This document shows positions 25,901 to 37,775 of a DNA stretch of 64,000 bases, piece after piece; the stretch's first letter is position 1, and each line of letters starts with the position of its first letter. Source of the stretch: Niebla homalea (taxonomy: Eukaryota; Ascomycota; Lecanoromycetes; Lecanorales; Ramalinaceae). The notes under the pieces were generated by a model that searched no databases, was not told the DNA's origin, and worked only from the letters and a program-made list of their open reading frames with translations. A program made the position numbers and the translations under genes. Location: NCBI GenBank assembly GCA_019925105.1, contig JAHGAU010000010.1, forward strand, positions 992,001 to 1,056,000, in the 5' to 3' direction.

Positions 25901-27540
25901 CGAAAAGCTATTTCCTTTTTTATTAAAAATAAATATATTTTACCGTAATACCCTATTTATTAAGTTAAAATATTATTATTATATACTTAAATACCTATAT
26001 ATTACGGGTTTTAAATTAATAATTAAAATAAAACTTAAAGCTCTTAAAGAGAAAAATATATAAAAAAAGGTTTTAATTAAGTATATTAAAAAAGCGGATA
26101 AAATATTAATACCTATTATTTAAGTATTTAAATATAAATTTAACGATAAAAAGTATCTTATTAAGTATAAAACGAGACTTTATATAAAGGATAATTTATA
26201 AAAGATGAATTAAGATATATTTACCGTTACTTTAATAATTAAGGTTCTTAAGGTACTTATGGTTATAATAGTTATATTTAATTTAAATATAAAATAATAA
26301 GACGCCGTTAATACGTTTATAAATAACAAAATAAATAAATTTATATATATTAAATTATTAAAAGGATATAAGAATAAAGGTTTATTCCTTTTATTTTAAG
26401 CTTTATATAGGCTTAAATACTTATTAACCTTATAATATAAAAATCTCTTAAAAACCTTAACGGACTTAAACTTAAAATAAGTCCCGGAAATTGAATATTT
26501 TTTTTATTAATAATTATATAATAATCTTCTTCTTTATAAATAATATCGTTATTATTTATAATCATAAATATAATTAAAAAGTAAATAACTTTTAAAGTAA
26601 ATTCTTTAAGGGTTATAAAATAAGAAACTTAAATAAGATAAAATAAATCTTAAATATAAGGATAATACGAGATTAATTAAATTGAGAAATCCGTTTATAT
26701 TAAGATAATTATATTAATAAACTTATAGTAAAATTTAATATTATAATAAATTATATTCTTAAAGTACCTTTACGGAATACCGAACTTTTCATTAAAAATA
26801 CCGGGTAAGTTTTATTTTAAGAAATTTATATATATTAATAATTTATCGGCTTTATTAACTTTATAACCGTTATTATAAGGACGGATATTATATACTTAAC
26901 GTTTAAGTTATTTAAGTTCCTTATAAATCCGTTAAAATAATATTTAAAAATAATTATAAAAATATTATAATACCTTATATATATTAAGTACTATATTATT
27001 ATATATAACGGTAAAATTGTTAATCCGTATATTATTTTTATAGTATCTTTAAATACGTTATTTATTAACGATTTTAAAATATAATATAACTTATAAAATT
27101 ATATTTTTTAACTTTTTAAAAACTTAATTAATTAAAAAATAATAAAATAAAAGATGGTAATAATAAACTTTATTAAAGCCAAGCTTTTTAACCTTATTTT
27201 TATAGTAAAAAAGTTAATATAATAAAATTGTTTCTTTAAGTTAATTATATTAAACTTAATTTATTTATTAAAGATTAAGTATAATAATACTTAAATAATC
27301 CGTATAATTTAAGGGATAAACTTATAATTTATAATAAAACTCCGTTATATAAATATATATTATTATTAATTACGATAAAAATATTAAAAGAAAATAATTA
27401 ATATTAAATATATATTTATAATAAAGATATTAACGGATAACCTTATAAAAGCCTTATTATTATAAAAATATAAAGAATTTATAAAATTTTTAAATTTTAA
27501 AGATAATAAACCTTAAAACCTTATATTATAATATGACTTA
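23000..27540 (+). pseudogene. Copia gag-pol polyprotein remnant
   Basis: Reading + strand through stops, a gag-like region occupies 23,000-24,100. A protease region with 'NVAYI.NFITNVIS'-like text is near 24,270-24,320. Integrase-like text follows to about 25,400. The reverse transcriptase is clearest: 'QDAVNAF' near 26,297-26,317, 'LLKGYKNKG' near 26,355-26,380, then the catalytic F-V-D-D-I-V box as FINNIV at 26,533-26,550. RNase H should lie at about 27,000-27,500. Dozens of stop codons; inactive. Confidence 0.75.
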
Positions 27541-27962
27541 ATAAAACCCCAGAAACGTTATTTTTAAGAGATTTAATTCTTAAAAAATTATAATTATAAA
27601 CCAGGTATACGATAATCTTTCGGGGTTTATTTATTTTTATGATTTTATTAATTTTCTACTTTTTAACTTTTTCTTAGCGTATACTTAATAATAATTACTT
27701 AATAAGATTATTTAAGTTAATATCCGGAGCTTAATTGAATATATATAAAGCTCCGGAATAACTTAAAATATAAAGGTTTTATTATTATTATTACTTTTAA
27801 GGTTACCGATTTTTCTTAATTTTTTAATTTCTTAAACGTTAAATTTAAACCGTATTTTTTACCTATAATAATTACGGTATACCAGTAATTAAGAGGTAAT
27901 TATAATAAAAGTATCCAGGATCTATATTATCGCCGTAATAATATTACGATCTTAAAGGGGTA

Positions 27963-28183
27963 TATTAGCCTGGGTATAGGTATAATAGTAGTATTATATA
28001 GAGTATTATTAAACCGTTATATAAGCGGTATTAAGATATTATTATAACGCGTATAAATATTATTACCTGGCTATATATCTTATACCACCCAGGTATTTCA
28101 TATAGATAGCACCATACTTCCTAAATAGATTATATGCAATACATATATATATCATCCACTCTCATGCGTCTATGCGTCTGACA
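27963..28183 (+). repeat. Copia 3' LTR (221 bp)
   Basis: Starts TATTAGCC (RIP of TGTCAGCC). The outer half is intact and ends GTCTGACA, followed by ATACT. Confidence 0.9.
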
Positions 28184-28529
28184 ATACTTTTATAGCAGGC
28201 TTATTACGTACCCTGGGTACGACTTAATTAATAAGTTTATTAAGTATCGAAGTATTAAAACCTTATATTACGGGCAGGGTAATTAAGTACGTATTCTTTT
28301 TATACGACTTAACGATAAGGCCTATTCTGAGTATTGTTTTAACAGGTCCTTCCTTAATTAATATTACCTATAATACCGTTATTAATTGCCTCCCTTATAA
28401 AGACGATATCTAAACACTTTTTCGGTTTTATAATCCGGGACTATAATTACGATAATATTATTTTGGTGAAGTATAACTATATATAAGGCTTATAACCAAC
28501 TTCGCGATACAGAAGGATAGTCAAAATTA

Positions 28530-28717
28530 TATCAGGGACTAACTTAGGTCCGGATATAGACATAGTAAGTGGGTAATATAATTGGATTTTGACTATAAAG
28601 GAGTAAATACAAGTATGGGTAGCCTGCAGCTACTTGAAGGTACGCGCCAAGCCCCCCCCCCCCCTTAATGGGGTAGGTAGGCCGAGCATGGGAGCACAGG
28701 CCGATAATACCACCACA
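28530..28717 (+). repeat. LTR-186, right copy
   Basis: Starts TATCAGGGAC and ends ATACCACCACA, followed by TTAAC. The C13 run is at about 28,652-28,664. The right half is nearly unmutated. Confidence 0.85.
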
Positions 28718-29521
28718 TTAACTGCTTTTCTTATACGGCCGTTATAAATCATAAAGCTTACATTTAAACAAAAGATCTTTCTTTTATCGCTTAATCGATA
28801 AATTCTATTAAGATTAATATTAATACCGGCATTAATAAAGCACTTATTAAAATAAGCAGCTTAACGAGAAGATAAACCTTAGTTTTACTTTACTCCTTAT
28901 ACTTCGCCGTTAATATAAATAGCTTTACTTACTTTATTACTTATAATTTGAGTATTACCTCTATAATTGCCTATTTGGCAACCTCTTTAACCACCGATTG
29001 ACATAAATAACGTATTAGTTATCCAGAAATTCATTATAACGTTACTAAAAGTCTCACTTTACTTACCTTTAAATAAGTAAATCGCGGCCTATGAAAATTA
29101 TACTTACGAGAAGCTTATACCCAGTAAAAAAGAGGAGATTTAAGATAATAACGAGCAATTCCACTTAGTAAGGTAGTTACTCCGTAAGCAGACATTATCT
29201 CAATAGTAACCTACTTAAAATATAACCCGGTAAAACCCCGGCAATACGTTTTTTTAAGAGATTCAGCTTAATTATAAGTTTTAAAAGTTACGACTATAAA
29301 CCGGGTGGATTAGGAAATTTCCGGCTTGCGGTTTTTTCAATTTCTTAATATACGATTTTGATACCGGCCTTATATTACTACCATTCGTTCTTTTTACTTT
29401 ATCAGTATTCTCGGCGCTTTAAATATATTATAATTATTACCGATAAGGGTATAAGTAATATTATATTAAGGGTAATAATATATAATAAGGGCGTTACTTT
29501 TTTATCTTTTAGCCGGTATAT

Positions 29522-29694
29522 TATTATAAATCGGCGTATATATAAGTATATAGTATTACGGTCTACGGTAAATATAAGCATAACGGGTAGTTTCCGGGGG
29601 TTCTTAGCGCGTATACTCACTTAAATCCATAGCTATCTACCTAGCTACTTAATAATCATATTAATCATATATTAGACTTATTACGTTCTTAACA
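29522..29694. repeat. LTR-173, right copy
   Basis: 173 bp. The first ~60 bp is heavily RIPped (TATTATAAATCGGCG) and the rest is less so, ending CGTTCTTAACA. Open frames across it on both strands (29,358-29,624 and 29,402-29,620) are chance frames. Confidence 0.85.
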
Positions 29695-29992
29695 ATATAA
29701 CGGCTTAAGTATTATTTATTGTAATATTTACGGTAAGTTATAAAACCCCGCCGGTATAAAAGCTTATTTTATAAAAAGTAAATTAAGTAAAACGTTATTA
29801 TATGTATTATTAATATTATATTTACGTTTATGTTAACGATTCAACGTCATATTTATATTATATTATTTAAAGGTTAAAATAAATTTATAAATTCAATTAC
29901 TAAATAAAAATAAACGGATTACCAATATAAATAAAACGTTTATATAATATTAACGTTACTTATTATAATAATAATATAAATAAGAAAAGTAT
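29695..29992 (+). mobile_element. Gypsy B, internal segment 3
   Basis: Matches the reverse complement of gypsy A at about 38,285-38,560. It runs into AAAAGTAT (29,985-29,992), the 8-bp duplication made by the hAT insertion, and resumes at 51,358. Confidence 0.8.
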
Positions 29993-30070
29993 TACTCCGG
30001 GAAGCGGGACGGGATATATCCCATGGGATAGGGATGGGATAGGGATGGGATAGGGATAGGATAGGATAAA
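29993..30070 (+). repeat. hAT left terminal inverted repeat and subterminal GGGATA repeats
   Basis: A 23-bp inverted repeat followed by four or five GGGATA/GGGATG units. It is one of the few GC-rich spots nearby. Confidence 0.85.
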
Positions 30071-30399
30071 GTTACTTTTATCCTATCCCGTATTAGCTTA
30101 AAATAAAACGGGATGGGATTAAGATATATTAAGATTTTAATAGCGGATTAAATAAAGTACGTCGTAAATAAAGTAAAGAGTTCTTGGGCTAATAATTATA
30201 AAGATAATTATAAAAAAAATTATAAAAAAAATTATAAGGATAATTAAGAAAGTCGTAATATTAAAAACTTAATTTACTATATAATTTTGTTATAATATTA
30301 TAGAAAAGCTTAAGTAATATTACTTTAAATCTTTTTATTTTTAACTTTTTATTAATATTTAACTTATTTATTTTATTTTTTAAGTTTATTAATTTAAGT

Positions 30400-32890
30400 T
30401 ATACTTAAAAAGGTTAATAAAAATAAATCCGCTTTATGATTAAATATATTTTAAGCTTAAAAGGGATATTATCTTAAAATTAAACTACTTAAATTAGCCT
30501 GAAATACCGTTTTTTATTAGTTCAAAAAGTTATAAGCTAAAATATTAACGTTACTTAAAGTAAAATATAATATTATATATATTAATAAGATATCCTTTAA
30601 ATTATCGTTATTATTATTATTATTATTATTATCGTTATTGTTAATATACTTTATAATTATATTTACGTTATATATTTTTATTTTTTTATTCTTTATTCTT
30701 TTAATCCTTAAAATTATTATTATTAACCTTTAAGTTTATATATAATTAACTTAACTTATTCTCTCTTTATTTATAATAATAAATTAATATTTTCACCTAA
30801 AAAACTGAAAAAATAAAATATTTTTAATTTTTATAACAACGCTTAATAATAAAAAAGCAATATTTATATTTAATGTCGGCGGAAACGCTATAAAAAACAT
30901 CTTAAATTACCTATAATAAGATAAATAGCTTATAAGATAAGTACTTTTATTAAACCAGAATTCTATTATTTATTTTAAATAATAATATTATTTTACTTTA
31001 ATAAGTTTAATAAGTATAAAGATAAATATAAACTTACTATTATTCTTATATTACTTAAATTTATCTAGAATGGGATTATTTAATAAGCTTTCTTTATTTA
31101 ATAGAGTATTTAAGTCCTTTATAGCCCACGTTTATTTACCTAACCTTTAATTCGCTGGTAAGTTAAGATTAAAGCGTAAAACGTATTTATTAAAGGTTTT
31201 ATAAAAAGTAGCCTAATAAACTTCCGTTTATAAGGTTTTACCTGCTATTATATATTAATTTTAACCTTTAAAGACCTTATCGTTACCTTATAAAAGTAAT
31301 AAAGCCGTTTACTTATAAAGTAAGTTAATTAAGCTTTGGGTTTTACTATAATACTTAATTAACTTAATATACGCCATATTTAACTTTTAGATAAACTCCT
31401 TTTTTTAAATAACTTATTTATATTATAAACGATTATTTTACTTTTTAAAATAATTAAAAAGCTTATTATATATTATAAAAACGAAATAAAAGATCGGCAA
31501 TTTAATAATATTTATTACTTTAATAACTTAATAAAATAATTAAGTTAATTCTATTAAGTATCCGATGTAACTTTATTCTTTAAGGTTAAGCTTTAAGAAT
31601 TTATTCTTTTTTTTTATTTTCTTTTAAAAACGTATTAATATCTTTATAAAGTATTAACGTACGGGTTATTATATAAAAAGATAAATCTTAATAAATCATT
31701 ATATTCTAAAATAGCTTTAATAATATTTCTTTACGTTTTTTTTTTGGTTTAAGATCGGGGATTTATAATATTATAAGTATTAATCCTTTTTTATTAAACG
31801 GCTATAAAAGCTTTTTTACGTTTATTATTAACGTTAATATAAACCGTAATCTTTTAAATCTATAATTTATTAAATAAATATAAAGATTATTAAAAATCTA
31901 TTTTACTTTTATTAATATCTTAAGGATACTTATAGTTTAACCGTTAATTAATTCAATTTACTTTTTATTAAATCGATAATTTATATTATTGTTTATTATA
32001 TTAACCTTAAGGTAACTTAAAAAGACCTTAAGTAAAAGTTAGATAATATAACTAAGCATAATAAATATTCTGTTTTTTACCGCGTCTTTATAATACTAAT
32101 AAATAAATTCTAATACGTTTTAGTTTCTTAACGTAACGCAGCCGTTATAATATTATTATTATTTATATTATTAATAATAATAAATAAAATACGATCTTTT
32201 AACTTATAGCTTTTAATTATTTTTATTGTAATAAATATAAGCCGCTTATTATTATAAGTACTTTCTATATACTTAAAGTTAATTAATATATTATAATATT
32301 CCCAATTTTAATTAATTTAATATACTATAATTATTATATAAAACTATTTATTATTAACGGATTAATTATTTATAGCTAATAAAACCTTATTATTATCGTT
32401 AAAAAGACTTTTTAATAAAAGTAATTTAATCTTTTTTAAACACTTTATTATATAATTCTTAATTATTATCAAAGATAATAATATAAAGCCTTAATTAAAA
32501 TAAATAAAAAGTTAACGTATCTTAATATACTTAATAATAATAAATAATAAAACTATAATAATAATTTATTACTATAATTACTTTAAGAAATCTTTTTATA
32601 TTAAAACCTTATTATTAAGTAAAAATCTTACTTATTAATTAATAAGGTTCTATAAAATTAATTAAAAAAAATTATAATTATTTTTATAATAATCCGATCG
32701 AAAAAAAGATTTAATTATTTTATTAATTATATTAATTTAAATTAATATTTATCTTAGGTTCTTAATATAATTAATTTTTTTATAATTTTTAATTTTTATA
32801 TAATTCTTTATTCTTAATATTCTATTTTTTCTTAAGTACTATAGGCTTTTATCGTATTTTTTATATACGATATAAAGTAACCCTATATTA
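30400..32890 (-). pseudogene. Probable hAT transposase remnant
   Basis: On the minus strand at about 32,125-32,100 the RIPped text fits 'ETKTRWNSF', like the conserved T-R-W-N block that precedes the catalytic core of hAT transposases. The hydrophobic C-terminal dimerisation region would then lie towards 30,600. Stops are everywhere. Assignment rests mainly on the element's termini; the motif alone would be weak. Confidence 0.4.
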
Positions 32891-32894
32891 TTAT

Positions 32895-33068
32895 TGTCAG
32901 GTACTGAGAGTACTGAGGTAAAAATGTGGGTGTAATAAGTATGATGAGTGAGTATTTAGCTATGAAGGTGCGCAATATGAGTGTGTGCGCCAAGCACCGG
33001 GCGTCCGCTATACCCCTTTGGGCCTTAGTGCCGGTAAAGGTCTTGGCATAAGCACAGTGCACATAACA
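32895..33068 (+). repeat. Solo LTR, 174 bp, with ATTAT duplication
   Basis: Starts TGTCAGGTACTGAG and ends GCACATAACA, flanked by ATTAT (32,890-32,894 and 33,069-33,073). Same length as the solo LTR at 13,216 and, like it, unmutated. Its middle (TAGCTATGAAGGTGCGCAAT, 32,957-32,976) is nearly identical to LTR-163, which suggests one extended family. Confidence 0.9.
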
Positions 33069-35568
33069 ATTATTAATACGTATAATACCTTTTTCGAAAT
33101 GCTTTTAAGCCTTAAACTTTTTTTCAGTACTTTATATTAAATATTAAGTTAAATAAGCTTATATTTATAGGGTATTTTTTTATTATATTAAGAACTTGTC
33201 TTTAATAATTATTTTATATATATAATACCTGGATTTACGTTTTAATCTTAATATTAAAAAGTTTAATATTAGAGGGTTTATATAAATTAAGCTTATATTA
33301 TTAAACGTATTAAAAAACATAATAATATAATAGAATTAATTATAAATAAAAAATTTTATAAAAAAATTAATAATTAAATTAAATACTTTTGTTTAATAAT
33401 AATTAATTAATAAATATAATATTTTATTTATTATAATTAAGATAATTATAAAAATAATATAAATATATAGGCTTATAATAAGATTAATAGCTATCCTTTA
33501 CGTAAACCCTTTTTAAGAAAACAGTAAGATTTAATTCAAAATCCCTATAAATAAAAAAGATTTTAAAATATAATAAAAGCATATAGGTCCCATAAAAATA
33601 TCTTATAATTAAAGGGTAAATAAAAATACTTTATATAATCCCTATAAAATAATTTTTAAAAGCTTATCTTAAAAGGTTATTCCTAAAGAAATATTTCTCC
33701 TTTATTTAATTTAAAGTAATTTTTATATTATATATAATAAAGATTTATCTTTTATTTATATTTTAATCTTTATATTATTAAGCTCCTTAATATTTATATA
33801 GAAAAATAACCTTAAAGAAAGTAATTTAAATTTTAAAAATTATAGTATTAAGAAATTAAAAGGGTTATAACGGGATTTATATAAAAATCTTTTGAAAAAT
33901 AGTTTTAATATAAAATATTATTTATAAATTAAAAAATAAAAGTACGTTTTATTAATAATCCTTAACGCTTTAATAATTAATATAAATTAAATACCATATT
34001 GTATAAAATTCACCGATTCTGAAAGTCTATAGTATTAATAATATTAAAATTAAACTTCGTAAAATTAATTAAAGAAATAATCGGGGAAATAAAAAGTAAA
34101 AAAGTATATAAATTTTATTTTATAAGTATTAAAGCGTTATAAAAGGCTACAGAAGCTTATTTTATTAATAAATTTTAATATAAGATAACTTATAATAAGT
34201 TTTTAATATATAATTAATATATATCTTAATAACCTTACTTATTATTATATATATAAAATAAGTTATATTAATATAAAAGGATATAAAATTAATCTAAACG
34301 CTTAAAAATAAGGAATTTTCATTTAAAATTTAAATATTATTATAAAATTTCGATTTTAATTAAGTTATAAATTTTTTAATTAAAAAAAACAATTTTATAA
34401 GATTAATATTAAATTTAATTATATTCCTTAAATTAAGGACTCCTTATTAATTAAATATATCCTTTTTAAAAAAGGTTATAATAAAAATTATTACTTTTAA
34501 GGATTATGGTTAATTTATTAATAACCGTAATAATACGTTAATAATTAATAGGAATCTTATCCTTAAAACCGTATATAATTAATATTTAAGTTTCTTTTAT
34601 TTTCGTTACGTTTATTATAGGGTTTTAATTTTACTTTTTAAAATTATAATTCTTTTATTAAGATATAAGCTTAAATAATATTACTTATTTATCCTATTTA
34701 TAATTATTATTATATAAGAATAACTTATAAACGTAAGTAATTTTATTACGTTTAATTACCCGTTTTTATTTAAAGAAATATTTATACGGCGGCGGTAAAT
34801 CCTTATATAAATAGTTAATCTTATATTTAATTAATATAATAATAATTATAAAATTTTAATTAATATATTTCCTTAAAAATACGTATAGAAGTTAGGAAAT
34901 CGGGTATTTAATTTATTTATAATTTTTATATCTTACGTTATATAAATTTAATAAAGCTATACTATAAGCGTTAAATTCTTTTAAATTAGATTATATTATA
35001 GTTATATAGTTAAGTATTTTATATATTAATTACGTTTATTAAAAGTTCTTTAATATTAAATTTATTTAAGTTGGTTTCTTTAATTTTTATTTATATTAAA
35101 AGCGTTATAAATCTTAAATTTATTAAAAATAAATTAATTATATATATATTATAATAAGGGCTTATATTTATTATTATTTTATTATCATTTAAATCCTTTT
35201 ATAAAAGATTATTATTATTTTTAATTAACTTTAGTTTTTACGTTTTATTTAACTTAAAACCGTAGCTTAAAATAAAAATATTAATATACTAATTATTAAG
35301 AATATTAATAATTATAAACGCGATAAATATAAAGATAATTATATTAATTAATATACCGGTTATTTATAATGTTCTTTTAAATCTATGCTTCTAATAAAAC
35401 CCGGTCTTTAATAATAGCCTTCTTTTATTTATCAATTTTCTTTAATTTAAATAAATAATAACTTAAAGCGGTTTAATTAATATATTTTATTTTTTTTAAT
35501 TATTATTTTAAAGGGTAAAATTAAATAATCCGATTACGTAATTTCGCTATATATTAGTTTTATAAAAA

Positions 35569-35800
35569 CTCTTCTTTTACCTTACGTTTTTTTTATAGAC
35601 TAAACTTTTTACTTCGTAGCTTATAAAGTAAATTATTTTAAAAATAATATTATTAATTATAAAAGATTTATCCTTTAAAAGTTCTTCTTTTATTTTAAGT
35701 TTTATTTATAGATTAGGTTTCTTATTACGTAATTTATAAAATAAGTTATCTTAAAAAATAATATTATTAATTATAAAAAATTTATCCTTTAAATAATTAA
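35569..35800. repeat. Tandem duplication, unit about 117 bp
   Basis: Two adjacent copies sharing CTTCTTTTA..., a TTTATAGA segment and ...TTATAAAAGATTTATCCTTTAAA, differing mainly by C/T and G/A. A tandem pair this short is normally below RIP detection, so it was probably mutated together with its host. Confidence 0.7.
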
Positions 35801-37234
35801 TATATATAAAGGAATCGCTTAAGCTTTAGACTTTTAAAGCTTTTTATATATAACGATTACTTTTTTCGGATTTTATTTTAAATAAGAAGTCTATAAAAGG
35901 GTTCTTAATATAATTTATAATTATAATATTTAAAATTATAATATTATAAGGGTATTAAAATAACAAATCACTTAAAAAGTTACTTAATAAAAGAAAAAGT
36001 AAATAAGGAATTAAGAATTTAAAATTAGGAACTTTAATAAATATATTAATGAATTTATAAATAAAATAAGCATTAAACTTAATTTATTAAAAATTTTAAG
36101 GTTAAATCCCGGGGCTGGGAATCTGTAAAAAATTACATTTTAATTATTATAAAGATTAATATAAATAATCCGGTTAAATATTAAAATAATAATATTATTA
36201 AAATAATATATATTATACTTATTACCGAGATTTTAAAGTAATTTAAAACCCTTTTTTCTAAGTTAATTATAATCGGGGTTAACGTTATATAGGCTTTATA
36301 AGGATAAAATAATATTATATTTAGTAGTTTTAATTATTAAAAAAATAAATAGAAAGGTTATTAATTAAAATATTAAGTAATAACGAGATTATACTTATTA
36401 CTTTATATTATTTAACTTTTTTTAAGCGAATTTAAAGTATTTGCTTTTTTAATATTAAGTTTAATCGGAGATAAATTTCAGCGGTATTAAGATTTATTTT
36501 AAATCTATATTAATTAATAATTTTATTTTAAAGAATCTTTTACTTTATATTTAACTATATTTATATTTTATATTTATCTAGTATTTATCCTTTATATCCT
36601 TTTAATTATTAAATAATTAATAAATATTACTCTTATATTATTATACGTATATTATATTACGTATAATAACCGGTATTAATTAAACTATTAAAAAATCAAT
36701 TAAAGGGAAACCTTAATTATTAATATAAATATATAATATAAAAACTCTAAAAGGTTAAGGAATATTAGTTATTAAGAAGAAATATAGGGTATAAATAAGG
36801 AGTAAATTTTTATTATAATTAATTTAATAAGAATATTATATAAAATTAAACGTTATTAGAAGTTAATTAAACTTTAATTCCTTTTTACGTTAATATTACG
36901 TTTATATAAAGAGATTACTTTTAAATAAATTAAGAAAAACGATTTCCGGTTTTAATAAGTAATTATTTATATTATCTAAGAAGTAATAAAGGTATATCTT
37001 ATTTTTTACTTTAAATATAAGACTATTAATATGGTTTTTTATACTTTATTAATTTTACGTTAAAAGTATATAATCTCGCTTATATTTACGTTAAATACGT
37101 TATTATTTAAATTAAAGATAATTAATTAATTAAGGTGATAATATAAGTTAATAAAGTTTTTTTTTTCCTTACGCTTATAAATTAATTAAGCTTTATATTA
37201 TTATCTATAAATATATAGTTATTAAGCGGTTTAA

Positions 37235-37411
37235 CTTATTAGCCTAAACGCGGTAATAAATCCCGGGGTAATAAATCCTAGGGGGGTAAATCCCGGGGTG
37301 ATAATATCCGGGGTGCTTTACGTGGTCGTAATAGTAATAATAATAATAATAATCGCGGTAATAAATCCCATTATAATAATAACGGTAATAACGGGAAGAA
37401 AAAAAACATTA
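37235..37411 (+). pseudogene. RGN/N-rich coding remnant
   Basis: The + frame reads 'RGNKSRGN...RGDNIRGALRGRNS', then a run of six Asn, then 'NNNGNNGKKKNIKN'. Only a few stops occur here. The frame is cut by the gypsy A insertion at 37,417. If the duplicated AAAAC is removed, it continues at 50,894 into an acidic N/T/Q-rich segment ('KNEDNN..', then repeats). It resembles an RNA-binding gag tail or a low-complexity domain. Confidence 0.45.
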
Positions 37412-37416
37412 AAAAC

Positions 37417-37775
37417 TGTTAGACTAACTCCGCTGGCGGCACGCCGGCGGGACTAGTAAAGGTAGGTATAGAAGACGTAATATTACGGTCTGGATACTTA
37501 AGTATTACTTTAATAAGTAAATTGGTAATAAGATTAATTCTTAAGGAACTTAGAAAGAATTAAGGCATAGCCTTTATTTAAGGTAAAGGTAATAATTATC
37601 CCGTTTTACGTTTATTAAGCTACGGTTCATAAATAACGTATATTAAGGCCGTTGTTAAAGCCTTTTACCAAGGCCCTTTACTAAGGCCCTTTATTAAGGC
37701 CTAACGGCCTACCTTAACGTAGCAATATAACGTATTACTATAACGCCGGCGTAAAAATAACATTAATTATTAATA
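37417..37775 (-). repeat. Gypsy A 3' LTR (359 bp) with minisatellite
   Basis: The outer end TGTTAGACTAACTCC is intact and GC-rich. The inner end ATTATTAATA is RIPped. Internal GGCC-centred minisatellite of ~14-bp units at about 37,653-37,712. Confidence 0.88.

Larger units (their letters stand above)
22608..28183 (+). mobile_element. Complete Ty1/copia retrotransposon, 5,576 bp, RIP-killed
   Basis: The two LTRs are both 221 bp (22,608-22,828 and 27,963-28,183), starting TGTCAGCC and ending TCTGACA. They are flanked by the duplication ATACT (22,603-22,607 and 28,184-28,188). The primer site GTTATAAGCCC lies at 22,829-22,839 and a purine tract AAAGGGG lies before 27,963. The internal order gag, protease, integrase, reverse transcriptase, RNase H on the + strand is that of copia. 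The outer ~130 bp of each LTR is much less mutated than the inside. Confidence 0.9.
21906..28717 (+). mobile_element. Non-autonomous LTR element with ~187-bp LTRs (LTR-186), copia nested inside
   Basis: The LTRs are 21,906-22,091 and 28,530-28,717, flanked by TTAAC (21,901-21,905 and 28,718-28,722). Without the nested copia (22,608-28,183 plus one duplication) the interior is only about 860 bp and carries no pol domain I can see. Both LTRs keep a C13 run. The element itself lies inside LTR-173. Confidence 0.85.
19382..29694. mobile_element. Non-autonomous LTR element with 173-bp LTRs (LTR-173), heavily nested
   Basis: The LTRs 19,382-19,554 and 29,522-29,694 are both 173 bp and start TGTTATG or its RIP form TATTATA. 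They end CTTAACA/CTTAATA. Flanks are ATATT and ATATA; gypsy A near 38,550 shows the empty site with one ATATA. Once the nested solo LTR (19,615-21,391) and the element 21,906-28,717 are removed, only about 1.37 kb of interior remains, with no recognisable gag or pol. It is thus a TRIM-like pol-less element. Confidence 0.78.
33069..37411. other. hAT interior or unrecognised element, RIP-decayed
   Basis: 4.3 kb of RIPped sequence between the solo LTR and gypsy A. It contains a ~117-bp tandem duplication (35,569-35,800). On the + strand from about 36,800 there is a gag-like hydrophobic stretch ending in an Arg-Gly-Asn-rich tail (37,235-37,405). I cannot tell whether this is part of the hAT, a captured gene, or a fragment of a separate retroelement. 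Confidence 0.4.

Noticed and set aside
29358..29624. Overlapping open frames on both strands (88 and 72 codons)
   Set aside because: They span the boundary of an LTR-173 copy and mirror one another. Chance frames in RIP-altered DNA.
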